Part shown: positions 39,232 through 46,910 of the stretch, in pieces
Numbering within the stretch: the stretch's first letter is position 1
Layout: each line of letters opens with the position of its first letter
Source of the DNA: an uncultured Spirochaetota bacterium
Lineage (GTDB): Bacteria > Spirochaetota > Brachyspiria > Brachyspirales > Brachyspiraceae
Assembly (NCBI GenBank): GCA_944390575.1
Contig: CALXQJ010000012.1
Location: forward strand, 48,491-112,490
Length of the DNA: 64,000 bases
Direction of reading: 5' to 3'
Notes under the pieces: generated by a model
What the model was told of the DNA's origin: nothing
What the model saw: the letters and a program-made list of their open reading frames with translations, nothing else
Database searches by the model: none
Position numbers and translations under genes: made by a program

Positions 39232-40392
39232 ATGTTACAGTATGATAAAAAAGAAATACTAAACTATATTATAAACATAAGAAGACACTTACACTCTATT
39301 CCCGAAATAGGGACAAATCTACCACAAACTCAAGAGTATGTAATAAAAAAATTAGAAGAATTAAAAATAGAATATAAAAAAAATCAAAAAGACTCTGGAG
39401 TGGTTGCTATAATAAAATCAAATAACACAAATAAAAAAACTGTAGCTTTAAGGGCTGATATGGATGCTCTTCCTATGAAAGAAGAAACAGACTTTGAATA
39501 TAAATCTACAAATGAAAATATGCATGCTTGTGGACATGATGTGCATACTGCAATACTACTTGGGGTTTGTAAAATATTATCTGAAAATAAAGATATATTA
39601 AAAAATGATGTTAAGTTTATTTTTCAAACGGCTGAAGAAACTGGAGAAGGTGCAAAAATAATGATAGAAGAAAATGCTCTTCAAAATGTAGATGCTATAT
39701 TTGGTATTCATATTGGCACTATTGCAGAAAATGTAGAGAGTGGACAATTTGTAATACAGTCTGGACCATTAATGGCTGCTGTTGATAGAATTGTTATAAA
39801 GGTAAAGGGTAAGGGTACTCATGGAGCATATCCTCATACTGGTGTTGATCCTATAGTTATGAGTGGGGAGATTATCACTTCTCTACAATCTATAATTAGT
39901 AGAGAAATAGACACTGCAAATAGTATTATACTTTCTTTGTGTCGTATTAGTGGAGGTTCTGCTTTTAATATTATACCTGATGTTGTAGAAATTGAAGGTA
40001 CTATTAGAAGTTTTGATAAGAATGTACGTAATTTTTTAGTTGATCGTATAAAAGATAAATGTGATTTAATTGCTAAGTCTATGCGTGGAGAATGTGAGGT
40101 TATTGTTTATGAAGAGACTTTAGTAACTAATAATGATGAAGGTGTCACTCAATCTATTATAGATACGGCTCGTCAAATTTTTGATGATAAAGCTATTTAT
40201 AATAAGCATTATATACCTTCTATGGGTGGGGAAGATTTTTCTTTCTATCAAGAGAAAACTAAAGGAGCTTTTGCATTTTTCTCCACTGCTACTGAAAAAA
40301 ATATTCCTCATCATAATAGTAAATTTGAAGTAGATGAAAGTAAGCTTAATATGCCTGCTGAACTTATGGCTAATTGGGCTAATAATTACTAA
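39232..40392 (+). CDS. M20 family amidohydrolase (N-acyl-amino-acid or IAA-type hydrolase)
   Basis: Zinc aminoacylase of the M20D subfamily. I prefer the ATG at 39232 (MLQYDKKEIL) because GAGGTG precedes it closely; this gives 386 residues. Metal-binding motifs are ALRADMDALPM, HACGHDVHTA and the catalytic pair in TAEETGEGA, with a later His in GGEDF and PHHNS regions. The substrate may be an N-acetyl or other N-acyl amino acid; family members are broad in specificity. It is monocistronic, closed by an AT-rich hairpin. Confidence 0.9.
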   Translation: MLQYDKKEILNYIINIRRHLHSIPEIGTNLPQTQEYVIKKLEELKIEYKKNQKDSGVVAIIKSNNTNKKTVALRADMDALPMKEETDFEYKSTNENMHACGHDVHTAILLGVCKILSENKDILKNDVKFIFQTAEETGEGAKIMIEENALQNVDAIFGIHIGTIAENVESGQFVIQSGPLMAAVDRIVIKVKGKGTHGAYPHTGVDPIVMSGEIITSLQSIISREIDTANSIILSLCRISGGSAFNIIPDVVEIEGTIRSFDKNVRNFLVDRIKDKCDLIAKSMRGECEVIVYEETLVTNNDEGVTQSIIDTARQIFDDKAIYNKHYIPSMGGEDFSFYQEKTKGAFAFFSTATEKNIPHHNSKFEVDESKLNMPAELMANWANNY

Positions 40393-40405
40393 TATAATTT
40401 TTTTA

Positions 40406-40436
40406 TTACTATACTATTTAAATAATAGTATAGTAA
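40406..40436 (+). terminator. AT-rich terminator after the M20 amidohydrolase
   Basis: A perfect 13-bp stem (TTACTATACTATT with AATAGTATAGTAA, 5-base loop) followed by an AT-rich stretch ending in TTTTTTAT. Confidence 0.65.
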
Positions 40437-40494
40437 ATATTATTTTTTATAAAAAATAGATTCTTTTTATCAAATATAATTTAATAATATTTTC

Positions 40495-40523
40495 TTGATA
40501 TTTATATAGTTTAATGTTAGCAT
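40495..40523 (+). promoter_or_regulatory. Candidate promoter of the hydrogenase-like/ABC transporter unit
   Basis: TTGATA (40495-40500), spacer 17, TAGCAT (40518-40523), about 40 bases before the first start codon. The -10 match is poor. Confidence 0.3.
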
Positions 40524-40564
40524 AATCAAACTTTATTTCATATAAAAATTAGGAAAATAAAATT

Positions 40565-41170
40565 ATGAAAAAATATATTTGGATAAATCCTGTCATAATA
40601 TCTAATTATGAAATAGAATATTTAAAAGAAATATTAAATGATTACACAATAATATATCCAGAAAATAATCATCCTAAAAAAGTAAGAGATGAATATGATA
40701 AAAAGTGTAAATCTACAAATAAATGTGTTATAGATTCAAGATGTCCAAAAATATCAGAGTATATAGATAAAAATGAAAAAGAATATGAATACGCTAATAT
40801 AAATCCTATTCTAATAGAAACTTCATTAGAATTATACAATAAAAAATCTAAAGAAGATTATCTATTTATAATTACACCTTGTACATCTCTTGCAGATTTG
40901 GGAAACTCTCTAAACTTAGAAAATACTTTATATATTACTTGGAAAGACTTTATTTATAAATATAATATTAATTTAGATATAAATAAAAAGAAAGTATTAG
41001 ATGATAGTCCTATACCTTTAGGGTTCTTTAGCGAATTAGAACACTCTGTATATTCTGTTAGTGGTGAAGAGAATATTGAAAATATGTTTAAAAATAAAAA
41101 ATATAGAGACTATAAACTTATAGAAGCTTTATATTGTGATGGTGGTTGCCACAATGGTAATGGAGTATAA
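40565..41170 (+). CDS. Miniature [FeFe]-hydrogenase H-domain-like iron-sulfur protein
   Basis: A 201-residue soluble protein that follows the order of the hydrogenase large-subunit C-terminal domain in compressed form. Where hydrogenases have TSCCP it has DSRCP (57-61); for MPCxxK it has TPCTSL (104-109); for the TTREL segment it has YITWKDFIYKYNI; and for ExMxCxxGCxxGGG it has EALYCDGGCHNGNG (187-200). Thus Cys60, Cys106, Cys191 and Cys195 match the four cubane ligands, while the proton-relay Cys and the cyanide-binding Lys are Arg59 and Leu109. It probably binds a [4Fe-4S] cluster and is not a hydrogenase. It is 8 bases before a NitT/TauT-type permease gene and in its transcription unit. 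Function unknown. Confidence 0.65.
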   Translation: MKKYIWINPVIISNYEIEYLKEILNDYTIIYPENNHPKKVRDEYDKKCKSTNKCVIDSRCPKISEYIDKNEKEYEYANINPILIETSLELYNKKSKEDYLFIITPCTSLADLGNSLNLENTLYITWKDFIYKYNINLDINKKKVLDDSPIPLGFFSELEHSVYSVSGEENIENMFKNKKYRDYKLIEALYCDGGCHNGNGV

Positions 41171-41178
41171 ATAATAGA

Positions 41179-41934
41179 ATGACAATAATAAAAAAGAATA
41201 TTGTATTTATAGCTTTAATAATTATTTGGATAATAATAAGCAAGCTAAATATATATAGTGCCTATATACTTCCATCACCTACTAAAATAATAAATGTTTT
41301 TTATACAGAAATATTAAATGGTAGTTTAATAAAAAATACTTATATAAGCTTACTTAGAGTTTTTATAGGTTTTTCTATTTCATTTATATTAGCATTTATT
41401 TTTGGTATTATGTTTGGAATAAAAGAAAATATATTTCAATACTTTGAAAATATATTAGAGTTTATTAGAAATATACCTCCTATTAGCTTAATACCATTAT
41501 TAATATTATGGTTTGGTATTGGAGAAAAATCAAAAATAATTATTATATCATTAGCAACATTTTTTCCTATGTTTATAAACATTAGATATGGAATAAAAAA
41601 TGCTGATAAAAAACTAATAGAAGTAGGTAAATCATTAGGCTTTTCTAAAATAAAAATATTTTTTTCTATTATTATGCCACACTCTATACCTAATATATTA
41701 TCTGGAATGAAAATAGGTATTGGATATGGTTTTAGAGCAATAGTTGGTGCAGAATTAGTAGCAGCTTCAAGTGGACTTGGATTTATGATACTTGATGCAC
41801 AACAATTATCAAGATCGGATAAAGCTATAGTTGGAATTATAACTATTGGTATAGTTGGTTTTTTATGTGATTATTTATTTTCTTTATTAATAAGAAAAAT
41901 TTCATATTATAAAGGAAACTATATTGAAAATTAG
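41179..41934 (+). CDS. NitT/TauT-family ABC transporter permease
   Basis: Inner-membrane permease of the SsuC/TauC family, 251 residues with about six helices. Characteristic segments are YILPSPTKIINVF near the N terminus, RNIPPISLIPLLILWFGIGEKSK, and the cytoplasmic EAA loop ADKKLIEVGKSLGFSKIKIFFSIIMP. Systems of this class import sulfonates, nitrate, bicarbonate, pyrimidine precursors and other small anions or aromatics. It overlaps the ATPase gene by 11 bases. The linked iron-sulfur protein gives no clear hint to the substrate. Confidence 0.92.
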   Translation: MTIIKKNIVFIALIIIWIIISKLNIYSAYILPSPTKIINVFYTEILNGSLIKNTYISLLRVFIGFSISFILAFIFGIMFGIKENIFQYFENILEFIRNIPPISLIPLLILWFGIGEKSKIIIISLATFFPMFINIRYGIKNADKKLIEVGKSLGFSKIKIFFSIIMPHSIPNILSGMKIGIGYGFRAIVGAELVAASSGLGFMILDAQQLSRSDKAIVGIITIGIVGFLCDYLFSLLIRKISYYKGNYIEN

Positions 41935-42622
41935 AACAAAGTCTTTATACAAATCATTTATAATAAATAATAAAAAAATAAATATTATAAATAATCTAAA
42001 CTTTCAAGCAGAAGATGGAATAACTATTATACTTGGAAAAAGTGGATGTGGAAAAACTACTCTACTTAGAATATTATCAGGACTTGAAGTAGCAGATAGT
42101 GGAGATGTAATCATTGAAAATAATAATAAAGTATCTATAGTATTTCAAGAAGCAAGATTAATGCCATGGCTTAATGTATTTCAAAATATACACTTTGGAC
42201 ATAAGAATATAGATAATGAAAAAATACAAAATCTTATAGAAATAACATCATTAAAAGGTTTTGAAAAAGCATATCCAAATCAGCTTTCTATAGGTATGAT
42301 GCAAAGAGTAGCAATAGCAAGAGCTTTATATAATAATGGAGATATTATATTAATGGATGAACCTTTTGCATCTTTAGACTATTTTAATAGAGAAATATTA
42401 CAGAGAGAAACTATTAATATTTATTTAAAAAATAAAAAATCTATTATTTTTGTAACTCATAGTATAGATGAAGCTTTGCTATTAGGAAATAAAATTATAA
42501 TTCTAGAAAAAGGAGAAATAAAAAAGGAATATTTAATAGAAAAAGATATAGAAAATAGAGATATTCTAACAGAATACTTTATAGAATTAAAAAAAGATAT
42601 TTTAAAGCAAATAAAAAATTAA
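41924..42622 (+). CDS. NitT/TauT-family ABC transporter ATP-binding protein
   Basis: ATPase of 232 residues, SsuB/TauB type. Walker A LGKSGCGKTT, the Q-loop in VFQEARLMPW, the family-specific LSIGMMQRVAIARAL in place of the usual LSGG, Walker B DIILMDEPFASLD and the switch VTHSIDEAL are present. The start is a TTG at 41924, supported by AAAGGA 8 bases upstream, and lies inside the end of the permease gene, so translation is coupled. Confidence 0.93.
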   Translation: MKIRTKSLYKSFIINNKKINIINNLNFQAEDGITIILGKSGCGKTTLLRILSGLEVADSGDVIIENNNKVSIVFQEARLMPWLNVFQNIHFGHKNIDNEKIQNLIEITSLKGFEKAYPNQLSIGMMQRVAIARALYNNGDIILMDEPFASLDYFNREILQRETINIYLKNKKSIIFVTHSIDEALLLGNKIIILEKGEIKKEYLIEKDIENRDILTEYFIELKKDILKQIKN

Positions 42623-42632
42623 GGATAATACA

Positions 42633-43559
42633 ATGATAAAAAAACTATTAATTATTAATTTAATATTTATACTATCTATAATAAGTTGTTCTAAGAAACA
42701 AGATAAAATAACAATAACATACGTAAAAGCCCCATTAAATGTACCATCTATAATAGAGCGTAATAAGAGTATATTTAGTAATAGTTTTAAAAAGCATAAT
42801 ATAAGTGTAGAATATTCAACTCTAACTACAGGACCAGAACAAACCCAAGCATTAGCATCTGGAGATATTCAATTTTTATATGCAGTAGGAGCTACATCAG
42901 TAATACTAGCAAAAGCAAATGGTTTAGATATCAAAATACTAAATACTTATAGTAGAGCTCCTGAAGCTTATATTCTATTCTCAAAAGATAAAGGTTTTAC
43001 AAGCTCACAAGAAGTAAGAGGAAAAAAAGTAGCAGGACCAAAAGGAACAATACTACACGAATTATTAATTGCATATTTAAATACATTAGGACTTAAAGAA
43101 AATGATATAGAGTTTATATCTATGGGTATACCAGAGGCACAATCTGCACTTGCAAGTGGAGCTGTTGATATGGCTTTAATAGCTGGACCTAGTGCTTATA
43201 ATATGAGTAAGGAAGGATATAATATTGTAACTACAGCTAAAGGATTAATAGAGCCTGTTATTGTTGTTGCTACTAGCGAAAAATTTTACTTAAATAATAA
43301 AGAAATTGTAAAAGAGTTTATAAATGCACAAAGGGAAGTATTAGAGTATATTAATTCTAATTATGATGAAGCTATGAAGATATCTGCTGAAGAAACTGGA
43401 CTTAATATAGAAGCTGTTGAGGAAATGTATAGACTATATGACTTTAGTTTAGATATTACAGATAAAGATATAGAATCTATGAAGAAAACAGAATTATTTA
43501 TGCTTGAAAACAAAATGATAGAAAGTAGTGTAGATATAGAAGAGTTAATAATAAAGTAA
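42633..43559 (+). CDS. NitT/TauT-family ABC transporter substrate-binding lipoprotein
   Basis: Periplasmic-type binding protein of 308 residues, SsuA/NMT1-like. The lipobox SIISC (Cys19) follows a hydrophobic signal. Family features are GPEQTQALASGDIQFLYAVG, in which a substrate loop is expected, VRGKKVAGPKGTILHELL, and GIPEAQSALASGAVDMALIAGP. It is the last gene of the four-gene unit and is followed by a strong hairpin. Ligand unknown. Confidence 0.93.
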   Translation: MIKKLLIINLIFILSIISCSKKQDKITITYVKAPLNVPSIIERNKSIFSNSFKKHNISVEYSTLTTGPEQTQALASGDIQFLYAVGATSVILAKANGLDIKILNTYSRAPEAYILFSKDKGFTSSQEVRGKKVAGPKGTILHELLIAYLNTLGLKENDIEFISMGIPEAQSALASGAVDMALIAGPSAYNMSKEGYNIVTTAKGLIEPVIVVATSEKFYLNNKEIVKEFINAQREVLEYINSNYDEAMKISAEETGLNIEAVEEMYRLYDFSLDITDKDIESMKKTELFMLENKMIESSVDIEELIIK

Positions 43560-43570
43560 TGGTATAAAAA

Positions 43571-43614
43571 ATACTAATATGTGTATAAAATCATAATAAT
43601 ACACATATTAGTAT
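43571..43614. terminator. Convergent terminator between the ABC unit and pepD
   Basis: A perfect 16-bp inverted repeat, ATACTAATATGTGTAT and ATACACATATTAGTAT, with a 12-base loop. It lies 11 bases after one stop codon and 9 before the other. No strong T tract follows, so its strength is uncertain. Confidence 0.6.
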
Positions 43615-43623
43615 ATATAAGTT

Positions 43624-45063
43624 TTAAATATTAATAATAAGCTCCTTTAAAAATTTCCATACTCTATCTACTGAAGATATGCTTAAATGTTCATTAGGAG
43701 TATGAACATCATATAAATTAGGCCCCATACTAATCATATCTACATTAGGAAGTGGACGTTTTAATATTCCACATTCAAGACCTGCGTGTATCGCTTCTAT
43801 CTTAGCTTCTTTACCTGTTACTTTTTTATAAATATCAGGAGCTATATCTTTTATTCTAGAATTAGCATCATACTCCCAAGCAGGATAAGAACTCTTAATA
43901 CTAAAATTGCTACAATTTGTTCTTTTAGCTGAAGTTTCTATTATATTTTTTATTTCCTCTAAAGAACTATATACACAACTTCTTATAGAGATAGTAAACT
44001 CTAATTTATTATTTTCTTCTTTTAGAATACCATTATTAGCACTTGTTTGAACTAAGCCTTCTATATCTCTACTCATATATAATACACCATCAGGTACAAG
44101 CATCATAAAGTCTATTATATTATCACTAATATTCTTAACTATAACCTCTTTGGCTTTCTCTACTTTCTCTATTTTTATAAGTATATCAAGATCTTCTACT
44201 CTATACTCATTTTTTATATTCAAAGCCAAACTATCTAAAGTAGATTTAATACTATTAAAATCTTTAGTAGTAAATAAAGCATAAGCATTCTTTGCAATAG
44301 CATTATGCTTAGCTCCTCCATATATCTTAGATAAACAAATATTATCACGTACACTATGTAATAATCTACCTAAAACCTTAATAGCATTAGCTCTTTGATT
44401 ATGAATCTCTATACCAGAATGACCACCTTTAAGATTAGATACCTCTATACTATATGTATCATCATTATTTAATTCTCTTTTTATATCAAACTCAGTTAAA
44501 GTAGTAAGTCCACCAGCACAAGAAACCAAAAATACACCTTCTTCTTCTGCATCTATATTAATCATAGTAGTACCACTCAAATGCTCCCCTGTAACAACTA
44601 AAGCTCCATCCATTCCAGTCTCTTCTACAGTAGTAGCAAGCAATTCTAAAGGAGGATGTGGTATATCATTAGAATCTAATAAAGCCATTGCAATAGCTAT
44701 AGCAATACCATCATCAGCTCCAAGTGTTGTATTATTAGCTCTTAAGGTATCTCCCTCCACTATTAGATCTATAGGATCCTTGCTAAAGTCATGAGCAGAA
44801 TCTGATGTTTTCTCACAAACCATATCTGTATGACCTTGAATTATTAAGGCAGGTTTATTTTCATAACCTAATGTACCTTTCTTCTTGATAATCACATTAT
44901 ACATTTTATCTTGATATACTTCTAAATTTCTATCTTTAGCAAAACTTACAAGATAATCACTAATAGCCTTCTCATTACGAGATTCTCTTGGTATTTTACT
45001 AATCTCTTGAAACCATCTGAATACCTCTTTAGACTCTAAGTTATTTAATACTTCCAACCCCAT
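43624..45063 (-). CDS. pepD: Aminoacyl-histidine dipeptidase (peptidase D, M20C)
   Basis: Zinc dipeptidase that cleaves Xaa-His and other dipeptides in the cytoplasm, 479 residues, the usual length. Metal and catalytic motifs are IIQGHTDMVCEK, LGADDGIAIA and VEETGMDGA; the C-terminal His lies in DVHTPNEHLS. The lid domain GGHSGIEIHNQRANAIK is also typical. It is monocistronic, on the opposite strand to the ABC unit. The assignment is firm; peptide specificity is family knowledge. Confidence 0.94.
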   Translation of the reverse strand: MGLEVLNNLESKEVFRWFQEISKIPRESRNEKAISDYLVSFAKDRNLEVYQDKMYNVIIKKKGTLGYENKPALIIQGHTDMVCEKTSDSAHDFSKDPIDLIVEGDTLRANNTTLGADDGIAIAIAMALLDSNDIPHPPLELLATTVEETGMDGALVVTGEHLSGTTMINIDAEEEGVFLVSCAGGLTTLTEFDIKRELNNDDTYSIEVSNLKGGHSGIEIHNQRANAIKVLGRLLHSVRDNICLSKIYGGAKHNAIAKNAYALFTTKDFNSIKSTLDSLALNIKNEYRVEDLDILIKIEKVEKAKEVIVKNISDNIIDFMMLVPDGVLYMSRDIEGLVQTSANNGILKEENNKLEFTISIRSCVYSSLEEIKNIIETSAKRTNCSNFSIKSSYPAWEYDANSRIKDIAPDIYKKVTGKEAKIEAIHAGLECGILKRPLPNVDMISMGPNLYDVHTPNEHLSISSVDRVWKFLKELIINI

Positions 45064-45236
45064 AGATATAAATCCTCCTAAAAATCATTAATTATGATAA
45101 AATAAAGATAATTAAACGATATATTATCATAATAAATTGAATTATAGTAAAATAATATTATATTGTCAATTTTTACATGATAAAAAAGAGCATATATACT
45201 ATAATATACATGCTCTTAAAATTCATAAAAGTATTA

Positions 45237-46857
45237 TTAATTTTTTAAATTAGAATCTTCAGAATATACTCTACCCTCTTCATAATAAAAAGGCATTTTA
45301 TCTACTCTATATGTAAAACCAAACTCATTATTAATATTACCTAACTCTATTTTTAATAACTCTTTTTTTGACTCTTTTTCTATTTCAACTATAGTATTAA
45401 TAGTACCATAATACATTAATATATTTTGATAATTATTTCCAGTATAATCTACATCTGATGTAATTCGAGAATAAAGTGATTTATCTCTATACTCATAAAC
45501 TTTTTCTGCTGTATAATTACCATAATTACCTGTTATATTATATTCTACATATCTAGAACCATTATTATTATAGTTTTCATCTCCTTGATTATCAAACATA
45601 GCTAAATTACCATTTTTAAGTAAAAATAATGCATGCTGATTTTTAGGACCATCACTAACACCTGCACCCTTTACTCTATAAGGATCTAAAGAAGGTAAAT
45701 CATCAAATTTTTCTTCAAAAGCCACACCAAACCAAGGAACAGATGGATTTTTTTCTGTATTAAGAGAACTATCAGCCATCCACCAAATCAATTTCCACTC
45801 AGAATAATTAACAGCCATTACTCCATAGTGTCTAGAAGAAATATAAAGTATATCTGTATCAGAATCATATACTAGCGAGTTAATATGAGCCCAATCCCAA
45901 TCTTTTTCTTTATGATCTTTTATATATTTATTATCTTCATCAAATATTATTCTATTCATCTTTTTAATTTCTTCTGAGTTTCCATTAGATAATACTATAT
46001 CTTTAATAAATGTTGCAGCATTTAAATCTCTAACAATATTTCCATTGGAATCTACTTCTATAACTCTATCTTCTAAACTCCACTTTGAAGAACCTAATAC
46101 TACATAATTATCTTTTATTTTTATACCATCATGATGAACTACATTTTTAAAATCTACAATCTTTCTACCTATTAGATCATATATCCCCTGACTATAACTA
46201 TAAAATTTTATAGAATTATCATTAGTATATACTTTGAAAATATATCCAAGCTTTGATATATATCTAACATAACCATTTTCTGATATACCAATATTAAATT
46301 CTCCTTCTGCAAATCCTACAAAAAATATATTAGGATTAGATACATTTTCATTTGACAAATTATTTACTGCAACAGTAAATTTTGAAGGTAAATTATGATT
46401 ATTTAGAACTATATTAGATATATAAATATCTTTCTTAACTTCTTTATCTCCATCTTTAACTATAATAGTATTTGTAGAATTAATAAACATTCCATGTATA
46501 TCAAATTCAACTCCGTAATTAGCAGGATAAGTATGAGATATATCTTGCTCACCGTATAGTCCTTTTACGGTAACTGTTATTGGATTTGTATTAGTTTGTG
46601 GTAGTTTATAAATAGCAGATAATGGTGCTGTTCCATAAGGATCTAAAATAATCTCTCCTATCTTAGACTTTTCTTTATTCGATTCTTCTTTACAGGAAAT
46701 TAAAAATAAAAAAATTAAACAAAAAAGAAGATAACTATTAAAACATAGTATCTTATTTTTTAATTTTAAAAAAAAAGTTTGTGTTGTGTTGTGTTGTGTT
46801 GTGTTGTGTTGTGTTGTGTTGTGTTGTGTTGTGTTGTGTTGTGTTGTGTTGTGTCAT
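45237..46857 (-). CDS. assT: Phase-variable aryl-sulfate sulfotransferase lipoprotein (sequenced in the OFF frame)
   Basis: Transfers sulfate between phenolic donors and acceptors outside the cytoplasm. From 46490 down the protein matches the arylsulfotransferase beta-propeller, with candidate catalytic histidines in VHHDGIKI, DWAHINS and KNQHALFLL. The same frame is open upstream: the N-terminal domain (LDPYGTAPLSAI, VTVKGLYG) and a lipoprotein signal ending LFLISC (Cys codon 46692-46694), then the repeat tract at 46779-46853. In that frame no start codon exists. The ATG at 46855-46857 directly before the tract reads Met-(Thr-Gln-His-Asn)n but, with 15 units, is one frame off and stops at 46753. 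A 16th unit (or loss of two) fuses it to the signal peptide. An ATG at 46490 exists but would give a protein without the signal and N domain. Confidence 0.8.
46779..46853. repeat. Pentanucleotide repeat tract 1, (TTGTG)15
   Basis: Fifteen perfect copies of TTGTG on the + strand (CACAA on the coding strand of assT). It lies between an ATG (46857) and the signal-peptide region of assT. Because five is not a multiple of three, each gain or loss of a unit changes the frame. A T9 run of the coding strand (46768-46776) follows at once and could also slip. Confidence 0.97.
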
Positions 46858-46910
46858 AACTAATCCCATGATATATTATTATTACATATTTTACTATAAA
46901 AATCAATTCT

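Noticed and set aside
40565..41170. A functional [FeFe] hydrogenase.
   Set aside because: It has no ferredoxin domains, is about half the size of a catalytic domain, and lacks the proton-relay Cys and the conserved Lys.
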